This document shows positions 43,977 to 53,505 of a stretch of 64,000 nucleotides of DNA, piece after piece; positions within the stretch are counted from its first letter, which is position 1, and every line of letters begins with the position of its first letter. Made by a program: the position numbers and the translations under genes. The notes below the pieces were generated by a model. It worked only from the letters and a program-made list of their open reading frames with translations, was not told where the DNA came from and did not search any database. The DNA is taken from assembly GCA_964642855.1 (NCBI GenBank), contig CAZXSK010000013.1, positions 1 to 64,000 of the forward strand, in the 5' to 3' direction. Origin of the DNA: CAZXSK01 sp964642855 (lineage in GTDB: Bacteria > Planctomycetota > Phycisphaerae > SM23-33).

Positions 43977-46856
43977 TCAGGGGATGAACATCGCGCCAAG
44001 GTTGCGCGGGTCGTAATAGTACCGCAGTGCACCGGCCCAATTCGAGGCTTCTTCATTGGCAGGTCGGAATCGCGCGAAGTTGATCCCCCACAGACCACTG
44101 CCGCCCAGCTTGCCCAGCGATGACCTCGGCAGAGTGATTTCGACGGTCCACTGCCCCTTGCCTCGTTGAACGGCTACCTTCGCCCGGGAGACCCACGGCT
44201 CGCTCTTGCCCAGGGGGGGGTGCGTCTCAATGCCGCGCGTGGCTGTCAAGGCCCCATTGGCCTTGACCACGAGGTGGTACAGGTCCTCCGGCCTGGTCGC
44301 CTGGCTGAGCGGGTCCAGGACGATCTCCACCAGGTCCTCTCCGGTCGCCAGCAACTGTTCGTGGCGGACGTCATTGGTTGCGCGCGTTTGCAGGGTGTTG
44401 GGATCCGGTTCGAAGCAACGAATCGCCAGGTGCAGGTGGTTCGGGTCGGCAAGCACGTAGGCACGCGTCTGGTATTTCGCAAGCCCCTGTGGCGTCCTGC
44501 CGCGGCGGCCGAGCAAGCGGAAGTCGCCCGCGCGGTTGGCCTGACCCAGAGGCCAGTCGGACAGGTCGCCGTCGACGGTCGGTCCCTGGTCGACACGGGT
44601 TGCTCGCAGAACGGGCACGTCCACGCGAACCCGTCGAGGCTCGAGACGCTGGGGCGAGATGAGTACCGTAAACGGGATCTTCCCCGTCAGAGCGACCGGC
44701 ATCGTTCGCCCCTCCGCAGCCAAAGCAACCACTGTTCGTGTCTGGGCGGGTAGTTCGACGCGGGTCTCGCGATCGATCGGTTTCCAGGACGGGGGAAAGT
44801 GCTCGGCTCGAAGGGTGCACGGAACATCACGGCCGAGCTGGTTGTAGAGGTCCACGTAGATCGTTGCGTAGAACCAGGGCTCGTCCTGACCTCGTGGCCC
44901 TTTGCGCAGGACCGGCCTGAGTTCCGTGCGGACCCGCTCCAGCCGGACGTCACGTGTCCGCGCAAGCAACTCATTCCAACGCAACTGCTGCACGTCGCGG
45001 TCGCGTTCGGTGACGCGGTCGGGATGCAGGGCGGCGACAATCTCTCCGGCCAGCACGCGCCGGGCGAGTTGCCAGTTGTAGACGTCCTGCTCCCAGCCAT
45101 CCAGGCGGGGATCGAGATAATGGTCACCGGCCGCGGCCAGTCCTGCGTAACGGACCATCGAACGGATCACGCCCCGGGCGGCGGCGTCGCGTCCCCGACG
45201 CTGGAGGATCCAGAGATAGGAGATGTCCTGCAAACCCCGGCGAAGGCGTTTGAGTCGCACGGAGGGTACGACCCGCCGAACGCCGCCGATCGTGCCCGGA
45301 TAGAACAGGCGGGTCTGCGCCTGCGCCTCCGACGGAACCGCTGAGGTCGTCCAGTGAAGGACCTCCGGCAGGAGGATGCCCGCAGCTTCGTAACGCATCG
45401 CCAGCCAGGGCAGAGCGCGCGCGTCGGCCGAGGTCGCGATAACGCCCAGGCTAGGCAGGTAAGGCTGCTGGCCGGGAGACAGCCACATACCCGCCAGCTT
45501 TCCCGCACGCCTGCTGATCGGAGGGGGAACCGTCGGGTCCAGCCACTGGGGTTGGGGTGCGTGGATGTCCACGAGGTTCGCGAAGCTCCGGGGTGGGGTC
45601 CAGGTGGTCTCCGGCGGCGGGTCGAGTGGAAGCTGGGAGAGAATCGGCACGTTCGCGTCGCCTTGGCGGACCATGCGAGACAAGACCAACTGGCGGTCGT
45701 ACGCGCCCTGCGTAATCGGACCCCTGTACGGCCAGGCGAACAGGCGGTCTCCGTATCCCAGCTGTCGGAAATGTGCGGCTGTTTGACGCGCGACCTGGCG
45801 GAAGGTCTCTTGGTAGACGTCGTCGCCGGCAAGGCGGTAGGTTTCTGGGTCCGGCCAGTCTGTCCAGGCCGGCATCGGCCAGGCGGGACAGCCGATGCGG
45901 TCCTCCGGCGCGAAGGCAGACCCGTCAAGGTACGGCTTGACGATTGCGTCGTATTGGTCCCACTGAAGCTGTACGTTCCCGTTGCGGTCCCGCTTGAGCA
46001 CGGGGCGAAGGCCTTTCTCGAACAAGTCCAGTCGATGCCGATGGGCCATGCGCATCAGGTCGCGGACGAGGGTCAGGCCCTCACGGACCAGTGGCCTGCG
46101 CGGGTTAAGATGGGTCGGCACGAAGGGCTCGTCTTCGTACTTCAGGAATTGGGCAAACACGTCCCGGTAGTCAAATCCGCCGACAACGGGGATTGGTCTG
46201 GCGTCCGGCAGGATGAAATCGTGCACGTCCAGCCGGATGCGGGTTTCCCACACTGTCTGTCCCCCTGACCGCAGCCGCAGCTTCCCGAAGTATCTGCCCG
46301 GCAGGGCCGTCCGGGGCGAAGTGACATCGACCCAAAGCGCGATCCGCTGCCCGGGCCCGCCGGAAAGGTCCGGCGCGTCGGACGCATCGAGCGGGATCAG
46401 GGGGTCGTAGACTTCCGCGGGCTTGGGTTGTTCCTTTGTCAGCCGGAGGTACCACGCGGGGAAGTCGGTCAGTTTCACGGGCAGCATGCGGAACGCGCGG
46501 ATGTTCGACGCGTCGATGCGCTGGCCGGAGCCCGTTCTCAGGTCGGTAACCTCAACGCTCAGGCCGGAGACGCCGACGGGCTCATTCTCGCCAGGCCACC
46601 AGTCGGGCATCGCACGCTCCTGCTCGGGAGGGATGTCGATCACCAGCTGGAACGCGGTTGTCTCGTTCGCCCCGGCATGCAGCAGAACCGTCTCCTCCAG
46701 CTTGTTGTACGCCTCGGGATCGTGGCGAGGCGGGGTGCGATCGGTCAGGGAGGTCATCTCCCCTGCGACCCAGACGCTCATGACCGGCTGGGCGCAGCCG
46801 GCGCCCACACCCGCCAGGAAGGTCAGAAACAGTGCTGTGGAGATACGTCGGAGCAT
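43977..46856 (-). CDS. DUF4091 lipoprotein with CBM9-like C-terminus
   Basis: A 959-aa surface lipoprotein, lipobox GVGAGC at residues 16-21. The body resembles the DUF4091/GH123-like glycoside hydrolase group: a beta domain, then a barrel-like region including QDISYLWILQRRG and LVDIHAPQPQWLDP. The C-terminal 170 residues look like a CBM9-type module (TVDGDLSDWPLG, VEIVLDPLSQ, WTVEITLPRSSLG). It probably acts on glycans outside the cell, in line with the window's uronate gene; substrate unknown. The gene follows GT39 by 66 bp and precedes the TPR-like protein by 44 bp. Confidence 0.8.
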   Translation of the reverse strand: MLRRISTALFLTFLAGVGAGCAQPVMSVWVAGEMTSLTDRTPPRHDPEAYNKLEETVLLHAGANETTAFQLVIDIPPEQERAMPDWWPGENEPVGVSGLSVEVTDLRTGSGQRIDASNIRAFRMLPVKLTDFPAWYLRLTKEQPKPAEVYDPLIPLDASDAPDLSGGPGQRIALWVDVTSPRTALPGRYFGKLRLRSGGQTVWETRIRLDVHDFILPDARPIPVVGGFDYRDVFAQFLKYEDEPFVPTHLNPRRPLVREGLTLVRDLMRMAHRHRLDLFEKGLRPVLKRDRNGNVQLQWDQYDAIVKPYLDGSAFAPEDRIGCPAWPMPAWTDWPDPETYRLAGDDVYQETFRQVARQTAAHFRQLGYGDRLFAWPYRGPITQGAYDRQLVLSRMVRQGDANVPILSQLPLDPPPETTWTPPRSFANLVDIHAPQPQWLDPTVPPPISRRAGKLAGMWLSPGQQPYLPSLGVIATSADARALPWLAMRYEAAGILLPEVLHWTTSAVPSEAQAQTRLFYPGTIGGVRRVVPSVRLKRLRRGLQDISYLWILQRRGRDAAARGVIRSMVRYAGLAAAGDHYLDPRLDGWEQDVYNWQLARRVLAGEIVAALHPDRVTERDRDVQQLRWNELLARTRDVRLERVRTELRPVLRKGPRGQDEPWFYATIYVDLYNQLGRDVPCTLRAEHFPPSWKPIDRETRVELPAQTRTVVALAAEGRTMPVALTGKIPFTVLISPQRLEPRRVRVDVPVLRATRVDQGPTVDGDLSDWPLGQANRAGDFRLLGRRGRTPQGLAKYQTRAYVLADPNHLHLAIRCFEPDPNTLQTRATNDVRHEQLLATGEDLVEIVLDPLSQATRPEDLYHLVVKANGALTATRGIETHPPLGKSEPWVSRAKVAVQRGKGQWTVEITLPRSSLGKLGGSGLWGINFARFRPANEEASNWAGALRYYYDPRNLGAMFIP

Positions 46857-46922
46857 GGGGCGGGCATTGTACCGAATCAGCGGGACCTTGGGAACGCCAA
46901 AGGAGCCCGCCAGCAGTCCGAT

Positions 46923-49265
46923 CTACTCGTGGCCATCGGGTTCGCCGGGTGCATGGGGTTTGGGATCCTGCGTTTGCGGCCGCCCGTGATCATGGTCCGG
47001 GTGGTGATGACCGTCGTGGTCCTCGGGCGGGTCGTCGACCGGGCCTGCGGGCAAGGCATAGACCGTCCAGAGAGGAGGACGGAGCCCGGCCTGGTTCGGA
47101 TCATTCTCCTCACCGCCTGCCCGAACGCGATGAACGGGCTTCATGCCGACTCGCAGCAGAGGCTGAAGAACGCGGAGCTCCCCGGCGAAGGTCGCGACCT
47201 CGGCCATCTTCCGGGCGAAGGTCTCGTCGGAGAATGGCTTGGGTCCGGCAAACGCCTCTGGCAGCCCATAGGTGTAACGCAGGCGACGGATCTCGACGTG
47301 ATCGACCCACAGGTGCGTGATGCCCCTCGCGCGGAGTTCCGTGAGCATCTGTCTGCCCGACAGGCCACGACCATACATGTCTGCCAGCGGATGCAAGTCG
47401 AAAGCGGTGGCGTAGAGCGTGTCGGGCGGATAATACAGCGGGGTCGCTGAACCCACGAGCAGAACCCGGGACTCGTCCGGCAGTTCCCACGCGAGGCGCC
47501 AAGGTTGAGCTTCGGTAGCCACAGCCGAGAGCTCCAGACCTCGGAAGTCGACTCCCGCGGCAGCCCGGGGGTACAAGGCGCCGGCCGTCAGCAGGCCGGT
47601 AAGGGCGACGAACAGCGGAATCAACCAGGCCAGGGCGCGGTGCACCCTCCGCTGGGCGTGACCCAGCAGCCAGGAGACCAGCACGCCCGTCAGCAGCGAA
47701 GTGGGCACAAGGATTGGCACGAGAAACCGCGGCGGCATGCCACGGGTGAACGCTATCCACACGCCCACCTGGATGATTGCAACACCGGCCACGGCCAGTG
47801 CCCAGGCGGATCGCCTTGCTGCACCCGCCACGGCAACACCCGCGCCAAAGATCGCCGCGCAGATTCCTGCCGTGGAGAACCACGACAGGGACGCCGGATT
47901 GAGGAAGTTCTTCCACAGTAGTTGCAGGCGAGGCGTTGGCGCCGGCGGCTTCCAGTCCGGCGGTGTGGGGACCGGCGGCTGGGGTGTGGCCGAGTGACCC
48001 GCCACCCAGCGTGCTTCGGATTGCTGATCCCAGTGACCCCGTCCGAGCGTTCGCGTGGCCAGGGGGAAAACGGGGTTGCCCGTGGCCGCGAAGTTCCGGA
48101 TCAGCCACGGCGAGAACAGCACCGTCGTCAGCGCGATTGCAGCCGCGAGATGCAGCAGGCGGCTGGGTCTGCGGAGACACCCCCCTGCAAGCATCGACAG
48201 AACGGGAATCGCCACGAAGCCCACGGCAAGGTACTTCGTCGCACAGGCAGCGCCGCAGGCCAGTCCGATGCAGGCGGCCGACTTCCAGCCCGGTTCGGAT
48301 GCCCACTCCCGCAGCCAGAGAAGGGCGAGCGTGAGGTAGAAGATCTGTGCCAACTCGACCATGGCGATCCAGGACAGGTAAACCACGAAGGGCGACGTGG
48401 CGAGCATGATCGCGGCCGCCTTGCCGCCGGTCATCCCGGCTCGGGAGTCGTTGCGACGAAGGGATGTCCACAATGCTCCGACGGCCAACAGCGCCGTCGC
48501 CCCGTGCATGAGTTTGGCGAGGTAAGTTCCCTCGTATCCGCCGCCACGCAGTGACATGCTCAGCAAGTAGAGCATCTCCACGCCGAGGGGATAGTGGCTG
48601 TAGACGTTGTGATCGAGCGTCGCGACCTGGCCGGCGTTGTAGAACTCACGGGGCAACTGGAGGTGATACTCGAGAATATCATACGCGTCGCCATGCAGGC
48701 CGATGAACCCGGGCGGGAGCGACACTCCGGAAACCCACAGACCGGCGGCAACGGCTGGAATGATCCACAGCAGCACGGCCGGATGCAGTGCAGAGGGGAC
48801 ACGAATCTGCTCGATCGCTGCGAGCAGGGTTGGTTTGCGGGCGGGGGCGGTCGTGGCCGCCACCTTTCTCGCTGCCGATCGAAGGTGCCCTAAAGCCGTG
48901 GCACACCCGACAACCAGCACCAGCCACCACCGCCAGGTCTCCAAGCCACCGGGCACGAGCGTGCCAACCACCATGACTGCCGAGGACAGCAGCCAGAGCC
49001 CCAGACCGACGGACGTGAACAATCGCAGGGGAAAGGGCGCGCCTCGGGGGGCAAAGGGCAGCAGGAGCGTCCAGCCCAACCCGCCGGCTGCCAGGAGCAC
49101 GATCAGCAGGACCGGTCCCTCTTTGGCGACGATCAGCACCACCCCGAGCCAGCCGGCAGCCTGGAACGACGCCGCCAGCACCGTTGCGAAGAACGCCAGC
49201 AGCACCGCGCCGATCGCAGTCGCGAGCGAAACGGAAAACGTGCCCGGTTTCCCGGCAGGGGGCAT
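46923..49265 (-). CDS. GT39-like membrane glycosyltransferase with His-rich tail
   Basis: A 780-aa polytopic membrane protein of the GT39/ArnT-PMT type with about 12-14 hydrophobic helices. The first large loop carries FIGLHGDAYDILEYHLQLPR, with the Asp/Glu pattern expected of the catalytic loop. The last 40 residues are rich in His, Asp and Pro (DHDGHHHPDHDHGRP), an apparent metal-binding tail not typical for the family. The ATG at 49265 is one base from the ABC exporter stop; the frame is open to 49370 but overlaps that gene. It probably decorates a lipid or protein exported by the neighbour. Confidence 0.8.
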   Translation of the reverse strand: MPPAGKPGTFSVSLATAIGAVLLAFFATVLAASFQAAGWLGVVLIVAKEGPVLLIVLLAAGGLGWTLLLPFAPRGAPFPLRLFTSVGLGLWLLSSAVMVVGTLVPGGLETWRWWLVLVVGCATALGHLRSAARKVAATTAPARKPTLLAAIEQIRVPSALHPAVLLWIIPAVAAGLWVSGVSLPPGFIGLHGDAYDILEYHLQLPREFYNAGQVATLDHNVYSHYPLGVEMLYLLSMSLRGGGYEGTYLAKLMHGATALLAVGALWTSLRRNDSRAGMTGGKAAAIMLATSPFVVYLSWIAMVELAQIFYLTLALLWLREWASEPGWKSAACIGLACGAACATKYLAVGFVAIPVLSMLAGGCLRRPSRLLHLAAAIALTTVLFSPWLIRNFAATGNPVFPLATRTLGRGHWDQQSEARWVAGHSATPQPPVPTPPDWKPPAPTPRLQLLWKNFLNPASLSWFSTAGICAAIFGAGVAVAGAARRSAWALAVAGVAIIQVGVWIAFTRGMPPRFLVPILVPTSLLTGVLVSWLLGHAQRRVHRALAWLIPLFVALTGLLTAGALYPRAAAGVDFRGLELSAVATEAQPWRLAWELPDESRVLLVGSATPLYYPPDTLYATAFDLHPLADMYGRGLSGRQMLTELRARGITHLWVDHVEIRRLRYTYGLPEAFAGPKPFSDETFARKMAEVATFAGELRVLQPLLRVGMKPVHRVRAGGEENDPNQAGLRPPLWTVYALPAGPVDDPPEDHDGHHHPDHDHGRPQTQDPKPHAPGEPDGHE

Positions 49266-49266
49266 A

Positions 49267-51417
49267 TCAGGCCTCCGCGTCGATGAACTGGGTCTTGTAG
49301 AGGTGGCGGTAGAGCTCGCAGGTGGCAAGCAGGTCCTTGTGCTTGCCCGTGGCGAGTACCCGTCCGGCATCCATCACCACGATCTGGTCGGCTGACATAA
49401 CGGTCTGGAACCGGTGCGCGATCAGCAGCGTCGTACGGTCCTTCATGAACTCTTCCATCGCCTGATGAATGCGCCGCTCGCTGTCGGCGTCGATCTGGCT
49501 GGTGGCTTCGTCGAAAATCAGGATCGACGGATCGCGAAGCAAGGCTCTTGCGATGGTGATCCGCTGCCGCTGGCCGCCCGAAAGCGTCGCGCCGTGCTCG
49601 CCGACCATCGTGTCATATCCGTCGGGCAGGTCACGGACGAACTCGTCGACATACGCCCGGCGGGCTGCGTCCAGCACCTGCTCCTGCTTCGGCCGTCGCA
49701 GGCCGTAGGCAATGTTCTCGCCGATCGTCGCGTGGAACAGCACGGTTTCCTGGGTGACCAGGCCGATCTGGCGACGGAGCGACCGGACGGAATGCTCGGA
49801 GATGTCGCGCCCGTCAAGCAGAATCGTGCCCTCGGTGGGCTCGAGAAGCCGCGGCACCAAGGATACCAGCGTCGTCTTGCCGCACCCGTTGGGGCCTACG
49901 ATCGCGACGGTCTGGCCGGACCGGATCTCGATGTTGGCGTAGGTTACGGCATCTTCCGAGGCGTTGGGGTAGCGGTACGAGACGTTGCGGAACACGAGGG
50001 ACTCGCTGTGTCTGGGCAGCGAGGGAGCGCGGCGAACGCGCGGCTCGGGGGTCTGGTCCATCAGGTCGAAGATACGCTTGGCCGCTGCGTCCGCCCGCTG
50101 GAAGCGGGTGGCGACCTTGGCGAGCTTGCGCACCGGGTCGAACATTGCAGCCAGGCATGCCATCAATGCAAGAAACCGCGTGGCGTCCAGGCCTTCGCGA
50201 TTGTTGAGCACCCAGTAGCCGGCCAGGGCGACGGCTCCCATCGCAGCGGTGATGCCCATGGCTTCGACGGCTGGTGCGGTTGCTGCGTCGATACGGGCCA
50301 TCCGTCGCTGTTGTTTGACCAGCCTGCGGTTCTCGCGGAAGAAGCGACTGCGCTCGGCGGATTCCATGGTATAGGCTTTGACCACGCGAATGCCGGTAAG
50401 GGTTTCTTCGAGAATCCCCAGCAGGGAGGCCCAGCTTTCCAACGCACGTCTGGATGCCCGCTTCATGACCTTCCCGAGCTTGCGGATCAGGAAATATGCA
50501 GGGGGCCCGGCTACCATTGCCAGCAGCGCCAGTTTCCAGGAAATCGCAACCGCCACGGCGATTGATGCGATCGCCTTGGCCGGCTCGACAAGTGTCTTGC
50601 CCATCAGCGTCGTCTGTCCGCGGGCGAGCTCGCCGGTGTCCTGCACGAAGCGGCTCATGGTGTCCGAGACGCCCTGCTCGGAGAAAAACGTCGTCGGCAG
50701 GTGGAGCACCACATTGTAGTTGTCGCAACGGATATCCATGATCCCGCGCCACACGGCCGTCTCGACAAGATACTCCTGCGTGAACCGCAAAATGTTCCGG
50801 ACGATGGTAATAACCACGACCAGTCCGAGCATCCAAAGCAGCAGGGGGAACCTTCCCGGGCGGTCTTCGGGCTCGGGCAGCCAGTCGCGCGTTGCCAGCC
50901 AGCCCAGCACCTTCGCCTGCAACTTCACCTCGTCCATCGAAACGGTCTTGACGGACACCGAGTCGGCAAACGGATCGTAAACGCGGAGGCGGAGCCGCCC
51001 GTTGCCCTCGCTCGTGCCGATGTGCCGCGCCAGCGTGTCCGCCCGCATCAGCCTGTGGTCGGGGTGGCCGTCTTCGACCCCCACCAGCCACATGCCGTCA
51101 CGAATACCCGCCTCGCGGGCGGGAGAACTGTCGGGCACCTTCAGCACGGTCAGTGCGAGAGAAAGCGGATACCCTTCGACGCGAACCTGCGCAGGAACAC
51201 GCTGCTGGACAATGCGGATCCCCAGGCGGTCCTGGGTCATCTCGTTCCACGCCCAGCCATGAAGACCCTCGTCAGAGATGAGGATCTTGGTTGCGGGCAT
51301 GAGCATGGCCAGCCCGCCCCCCCAGAGCGTGGCGATCAGCACGACCGAGACGATCGCGATGCCCAGCCTCACGCGGTAAGGCCAGAGATAGTGCAGGGAT
51401 CGAAGGAAGTATTGCAT
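49267..51417 (-). CDS. ABC exporter (MsbA-like) with PDZ-like insertion
   Basis: A 716-aa half-transporter, about 130 longer than usual. TM1 is at about 17-41; a PDZ-like region is inserted at about 85-160 (KVPDSSPAREAGIRDGMWLVG), before TM2 at about 192-209. The remaining exporter core is normal, with FFSEQGVSDTMSRFVQDTGE and TGIRVVKAYTMESAERSRF. The ATPase has Walker A GPNGCGKTT, Q loop, TLSGGQRQRI, Walker B ILIFDEATSQID and the switch His in IAHRFQTV. It is expected to flip a lipid or glycolipid across the inner membrane, with the insertion on the periplasmic side. Confidence 0.9.
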   Translation of the reverse strand: MQYFLRSLHYLWPYRVRLGIAIVSVVLIATLWGGGLAMLMPATKILISDEGLHGWAWNEMTQDRLGIRIVQQRVPAQVRVEGYPLSLALTVLKVPDSSPAREAGIRDGMWLVGVEDGHPDHRLMRADTLARHIGTSEGNGRLRLRVYDPFADSVSVKTVSMDEVKLQAKVLGWLATRDWLPEPEDRPGRFPLLLWMLGLVVVITIVRNILRFTQEYLVETAVWRGIMDIRCDNYNVVLHLPTTFFSEQGVSDTMSRFVQDTGELARGQTTLMGKTLVEPAKAIASIAVAVAISWKLALLAMVAGPPAYFLIRKLGKVMKRASRRALESWASLLGILEETLTGIRVVKAYTMESAERSRFFRENRRLVKQQRRMARIDAATAPAVEAMGITAAMGAVALAGYWVLNNREGLDATRFLALMACLAAMFDPVRKLAKVATRFQRADAAAKRIFDLMDQTPEPRVRRAPSLPRHSESLVFRNVSYRYPNASEDAVTYANIEIRSGQTVAIVGPNGCGKTTLVSLVPRLLEPTEGTILLDGRDISEHSVRSLRRQIGLVTQETVLFHATIGENIAYGLRRPKQEQVLDAARRAYVDEFVRDLPDGYDTMVGEHGATLSGGQRQRITIARALLRDPSILIFDEATSQIDADSERRIHQAMEEFMKDRTTLLIAHRFQTVMSADQIVVMDAGRVLATGKHKDLLATCELYRHLYKTQFIDAEA

Positions 51418-51489
51418 TCAGCTTCCGTGCTTGCAGGAATCGATTCGAGTGTGGGTTATACGTCGCGGGGGCGGGGGGCGTCAATCGGA

Positions 51490-52644
51490 TTACAGCTTCA
51501 GCGGCGCAGCGGAGCTGCACGTGATGGCTACGTTGTCCCAGACGGTCTTGGGGTTTACGTTCCGCCAGAGCAGTCTTTCGTATTCGCTGAGTTGTTCGAT
51601 GATCTCCGCCAATTGGATGAAGTCGAACCGCTGGGACAGCGCGAGGACCACGTCACGCTGGTCGGCGTGGACGAGGGGCAGGTCCGCCCCTCCGGCGACG
51701 ACGATGGCGTCGCGGAAGACGCTGGCAAGCAACTGGAGCATGTCGCCCGCTGCAGTGCGGGAGGCAAGGTTCTTCGAGAGCGTCGGGCCTTCGGTCTTCT
51801 TCGACTGGCGGACCTCGCTCTCGGCGAGTTTGTCCATGGCTTCGGCGAGCTGCTTGCCATAGTCGGTCACGCTGGCGGCGGGGAGGTCGCCCAGCCCCTC
51901 GACCATCTCCTGTTTCAGAGCGTACATGCCCCTGCCGGACAGTCCCACCGACCGGCCGATCGAGCCGTGTGTGAACCGCGCCCAGAACCCCGCTTCCGTC
52001 GGCTCGATTCCCGCGGCAGAGAGCTTCTCGGCGACGAAGGGGAGGGGCAGGAAGTGGAAGTTCACCCGGCAGCAGCGGCTGAGCGTTGTGGGAAGCAGGC
52101 GGTCGGGCTTGGTCGTCAGCAGGATCAGCGTCACCCCCGACGGAGGTTCTTCGAGCGTCTTGAGCAGGGCGTTCTGGGCTGCGGTGCTCATCAGGTGCGC
52201 CTCGCAGACCACGTAGACCTTGCCCCTGCCCCGAGAGGCCGATCGCCCGGCCGGGCCGATCAGAAACTCACGCAGCACGTCGATCCCAAGCTCCTGCATG
52301 GTCCGGGAACGCACCTGGGCGTCGGGGTGATAGGCAGCCAGTTCCTTGCGGACGACCTGGAAATCCGGGTGGGACCCGGAGGCGAGCATGCGGCAGTCAT
52401 CACAACTTCCACAGGCCTGGAGGAGTTCTGCGTCGTCGGGCAGGTCACTCAGCCGGCTGGCGTTGGACGTTCTGGCTGGTTGATGGCAAAGCACAGCCCT
52501 GCCGAGCGCTTCGGCAGCGGTCTGTTTGCCCACCCCGTCAGGGCCCGCAAACAGCAGGGCGTGATGCAGCCTGCCGGCAGTGAGTTGGCGCTCCAGGAGG
52601 GCGATGGCAGGATCCTGGCCTGCGATGTCCAGCAGTTCGGGCAT
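51490..52644 (-). CDS. holB: DNA polymerase III delta' subunit (clamp-loader ATPase)
   Basis: A 384-aa AAA+ protein of the HolB/DnaX family. It has the Walker A-like GPDGVGKQT, a zinc cluster CGSCDDCRML together with an upstream Cys, the sensor region KVYVVCEAHLMSTAAQNALLKTLEEPP and LLTTKPDRLLPTTLSRC. These are shared by delta' and DnaX; absence of a long C-terminal domain and the position beside tmk (a common arrangement) favour delta'. It is 75 bp after tmk in the same direction. Confidence 0.87.
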   Translation of the reverse strand: MPELLDIAGQDPAIALLERQLTAGRLHHALLFAGPDGVGKQTAAEALGRAVLCHQPARTSNASRLSDLPDDAELLQACGSCDDCRMLASGSHPDFQVVRKELAAYHPDAQVRSRTMQELGIDVLREFLIGPAGRSASRGRGKVYVVCEAHLMSTAAQNALLKTLEEPPSGVTLILLTTKPDRLLPTTLSRCCRVNFHFLPLPFVAEKLSAAGIEPTEAGFWARFTHGSIGRSVGLSGRGMYALKQEMVEGLGDLPAASVTDYGKQLAEAMDKLAESEVRQSKKTEGPTLSKNLASRTAAGDMLQLLASVFRDAIVVAGGADLPLVHADQRDVVLALSQRFDFIQLAEIIEQLSEYERLLWRNVNPKTVWDNVAITCSSAAPLKL

Positions 52645-52719
52645 GGGGTCAGTGTACCAGTCTGTGGCGGGAGGGGAAAGCCCGCGCCGCCGGGCGCCGC
52701 GGAAGACGCGTGCGTAAGG

Positions 52720-53361
52720 TCAGGAAAGCTCGATGCTCATCAGGGCGCCTCGAATCCGCCGGGCGACTTCCTCGGGCTCGACGTTGGCGTCGATGACCGC
52801 GAACCTTGCGGGATTGCGGTACGCCTGGGCAAGGAACAGCTCGCGGACCCGGCGGTGGAAATCCAAGTCCTTGGCTTCCATCCGGTCGAGGTCGCCGCGG
52901 TTGCCTGCCCGGGCCAGGCCGACCTCCGCGTCGAGATCCAGCAGCAGCGTCAGGTCAGGCCAGAGGCCACCGGTTGCGATCTCCGCGGCGGCGACAACGT
53001 CCTCGATCGACGCTCCGCCGGCGCCCTGGTAGGCGACGGTCGAGGAGACGTAGCGGTCGCTGAGGACGCACGCCCCCCGCGACAGCGCGGGGCGGATGAT
53101 CTCGGCGGCCAATTGGGCCCGACTGGCCATGTAGAGCATGAGTTCGCAGGGTACGGACATTTCGTTGCAGGCGGGGTCCAGCAGGATGGTGCGGATGCGG
53201 TCGCCGATGGCCGTCCCGCCTGGGTCGCGGACCTCCTGCACCTCGAGATCCTGGGCGCGGAGGTACTCGGCCAGCAGGCGAAGCTGGGTACTCTTTCCCG
53301 CTCCGTCCGGGCCGTCGACGACCAGGAAGCGTCCCTCGAGCCTGCCAGCAATGTCGTCCAT
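52720..53361 (-). CDS. tmk: Thymidylate kinase
   Basis: A 213-aa kinase phosphorylating dTMP to dTDP. Walker A is VDGPDGAGKSTQ, then VRDPGGTAIGDRIR, LFLYMASRAQL-like LMLYMASRAQLAAEII, the DR-Y motif LSDRYVSSTVAYQG and the lid/Mg region LLLDLDAEVGLARAGNRG. The ATG at 53361 starts right before the kinase fold; the open frame to 53562 runs into the candidate RNA region and is rejected. It is followed by holB. Confidence 0.93.
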   Translation of the reverse strand: MDDIAGRLEGRFLVVDGPDGAGKSTQLRLLAEYLRAQDLEVQEVRDPGGTAIGDRIRTILLDPACNEMSVPCELMLYMASRAQLAAEIIRPALSRGACVLSDRYVSSTVAYQGAGGASIEDVVAAAEIATGGLWPDLTLLLDLDAEVGLARAGNRGDLDRMEAKDLDFHRRVRELFLAQAYRNPARFAVIDANVEPEEVARRIRGALMSIELS

Positions 53362-53471
53362 GATGATCGTTCCGATGGGATCGAGCGTTGCCCGGTCCGT
53401 TCCGGGCGCTGACAGTATGCAACCCCGGGGAACAGGCTGCAAGTGTTTGCCCGCTGGAGGCGGTTTTGACG

Positions 53472-53499
53472 TAGACAGAATCTCAAACCGTGCTACAAT
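53472..53499 (+). promoter_or_regulatory. Extended -10 promoter of the candidate RNA
   Basis: TAGACA (53472-53477), 16-bp spacer and TGC-TACAAT (53491-53499), an extended -10. TTGACG at 53466-53471 directly precedes it but is too far from the -10. It points away from tmk toward 53506. Confidence 0.6.
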
Positions 53500-53505
53500 G
53501 AGAAC

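Noticed and set aside
50701..53412. 903-codon open frame on the plus strand
   Set aside because: Antisense to the ABC exporter, holB and tmk, whose motifs are unambiguous. Long antisense frames are expected at this GC content.
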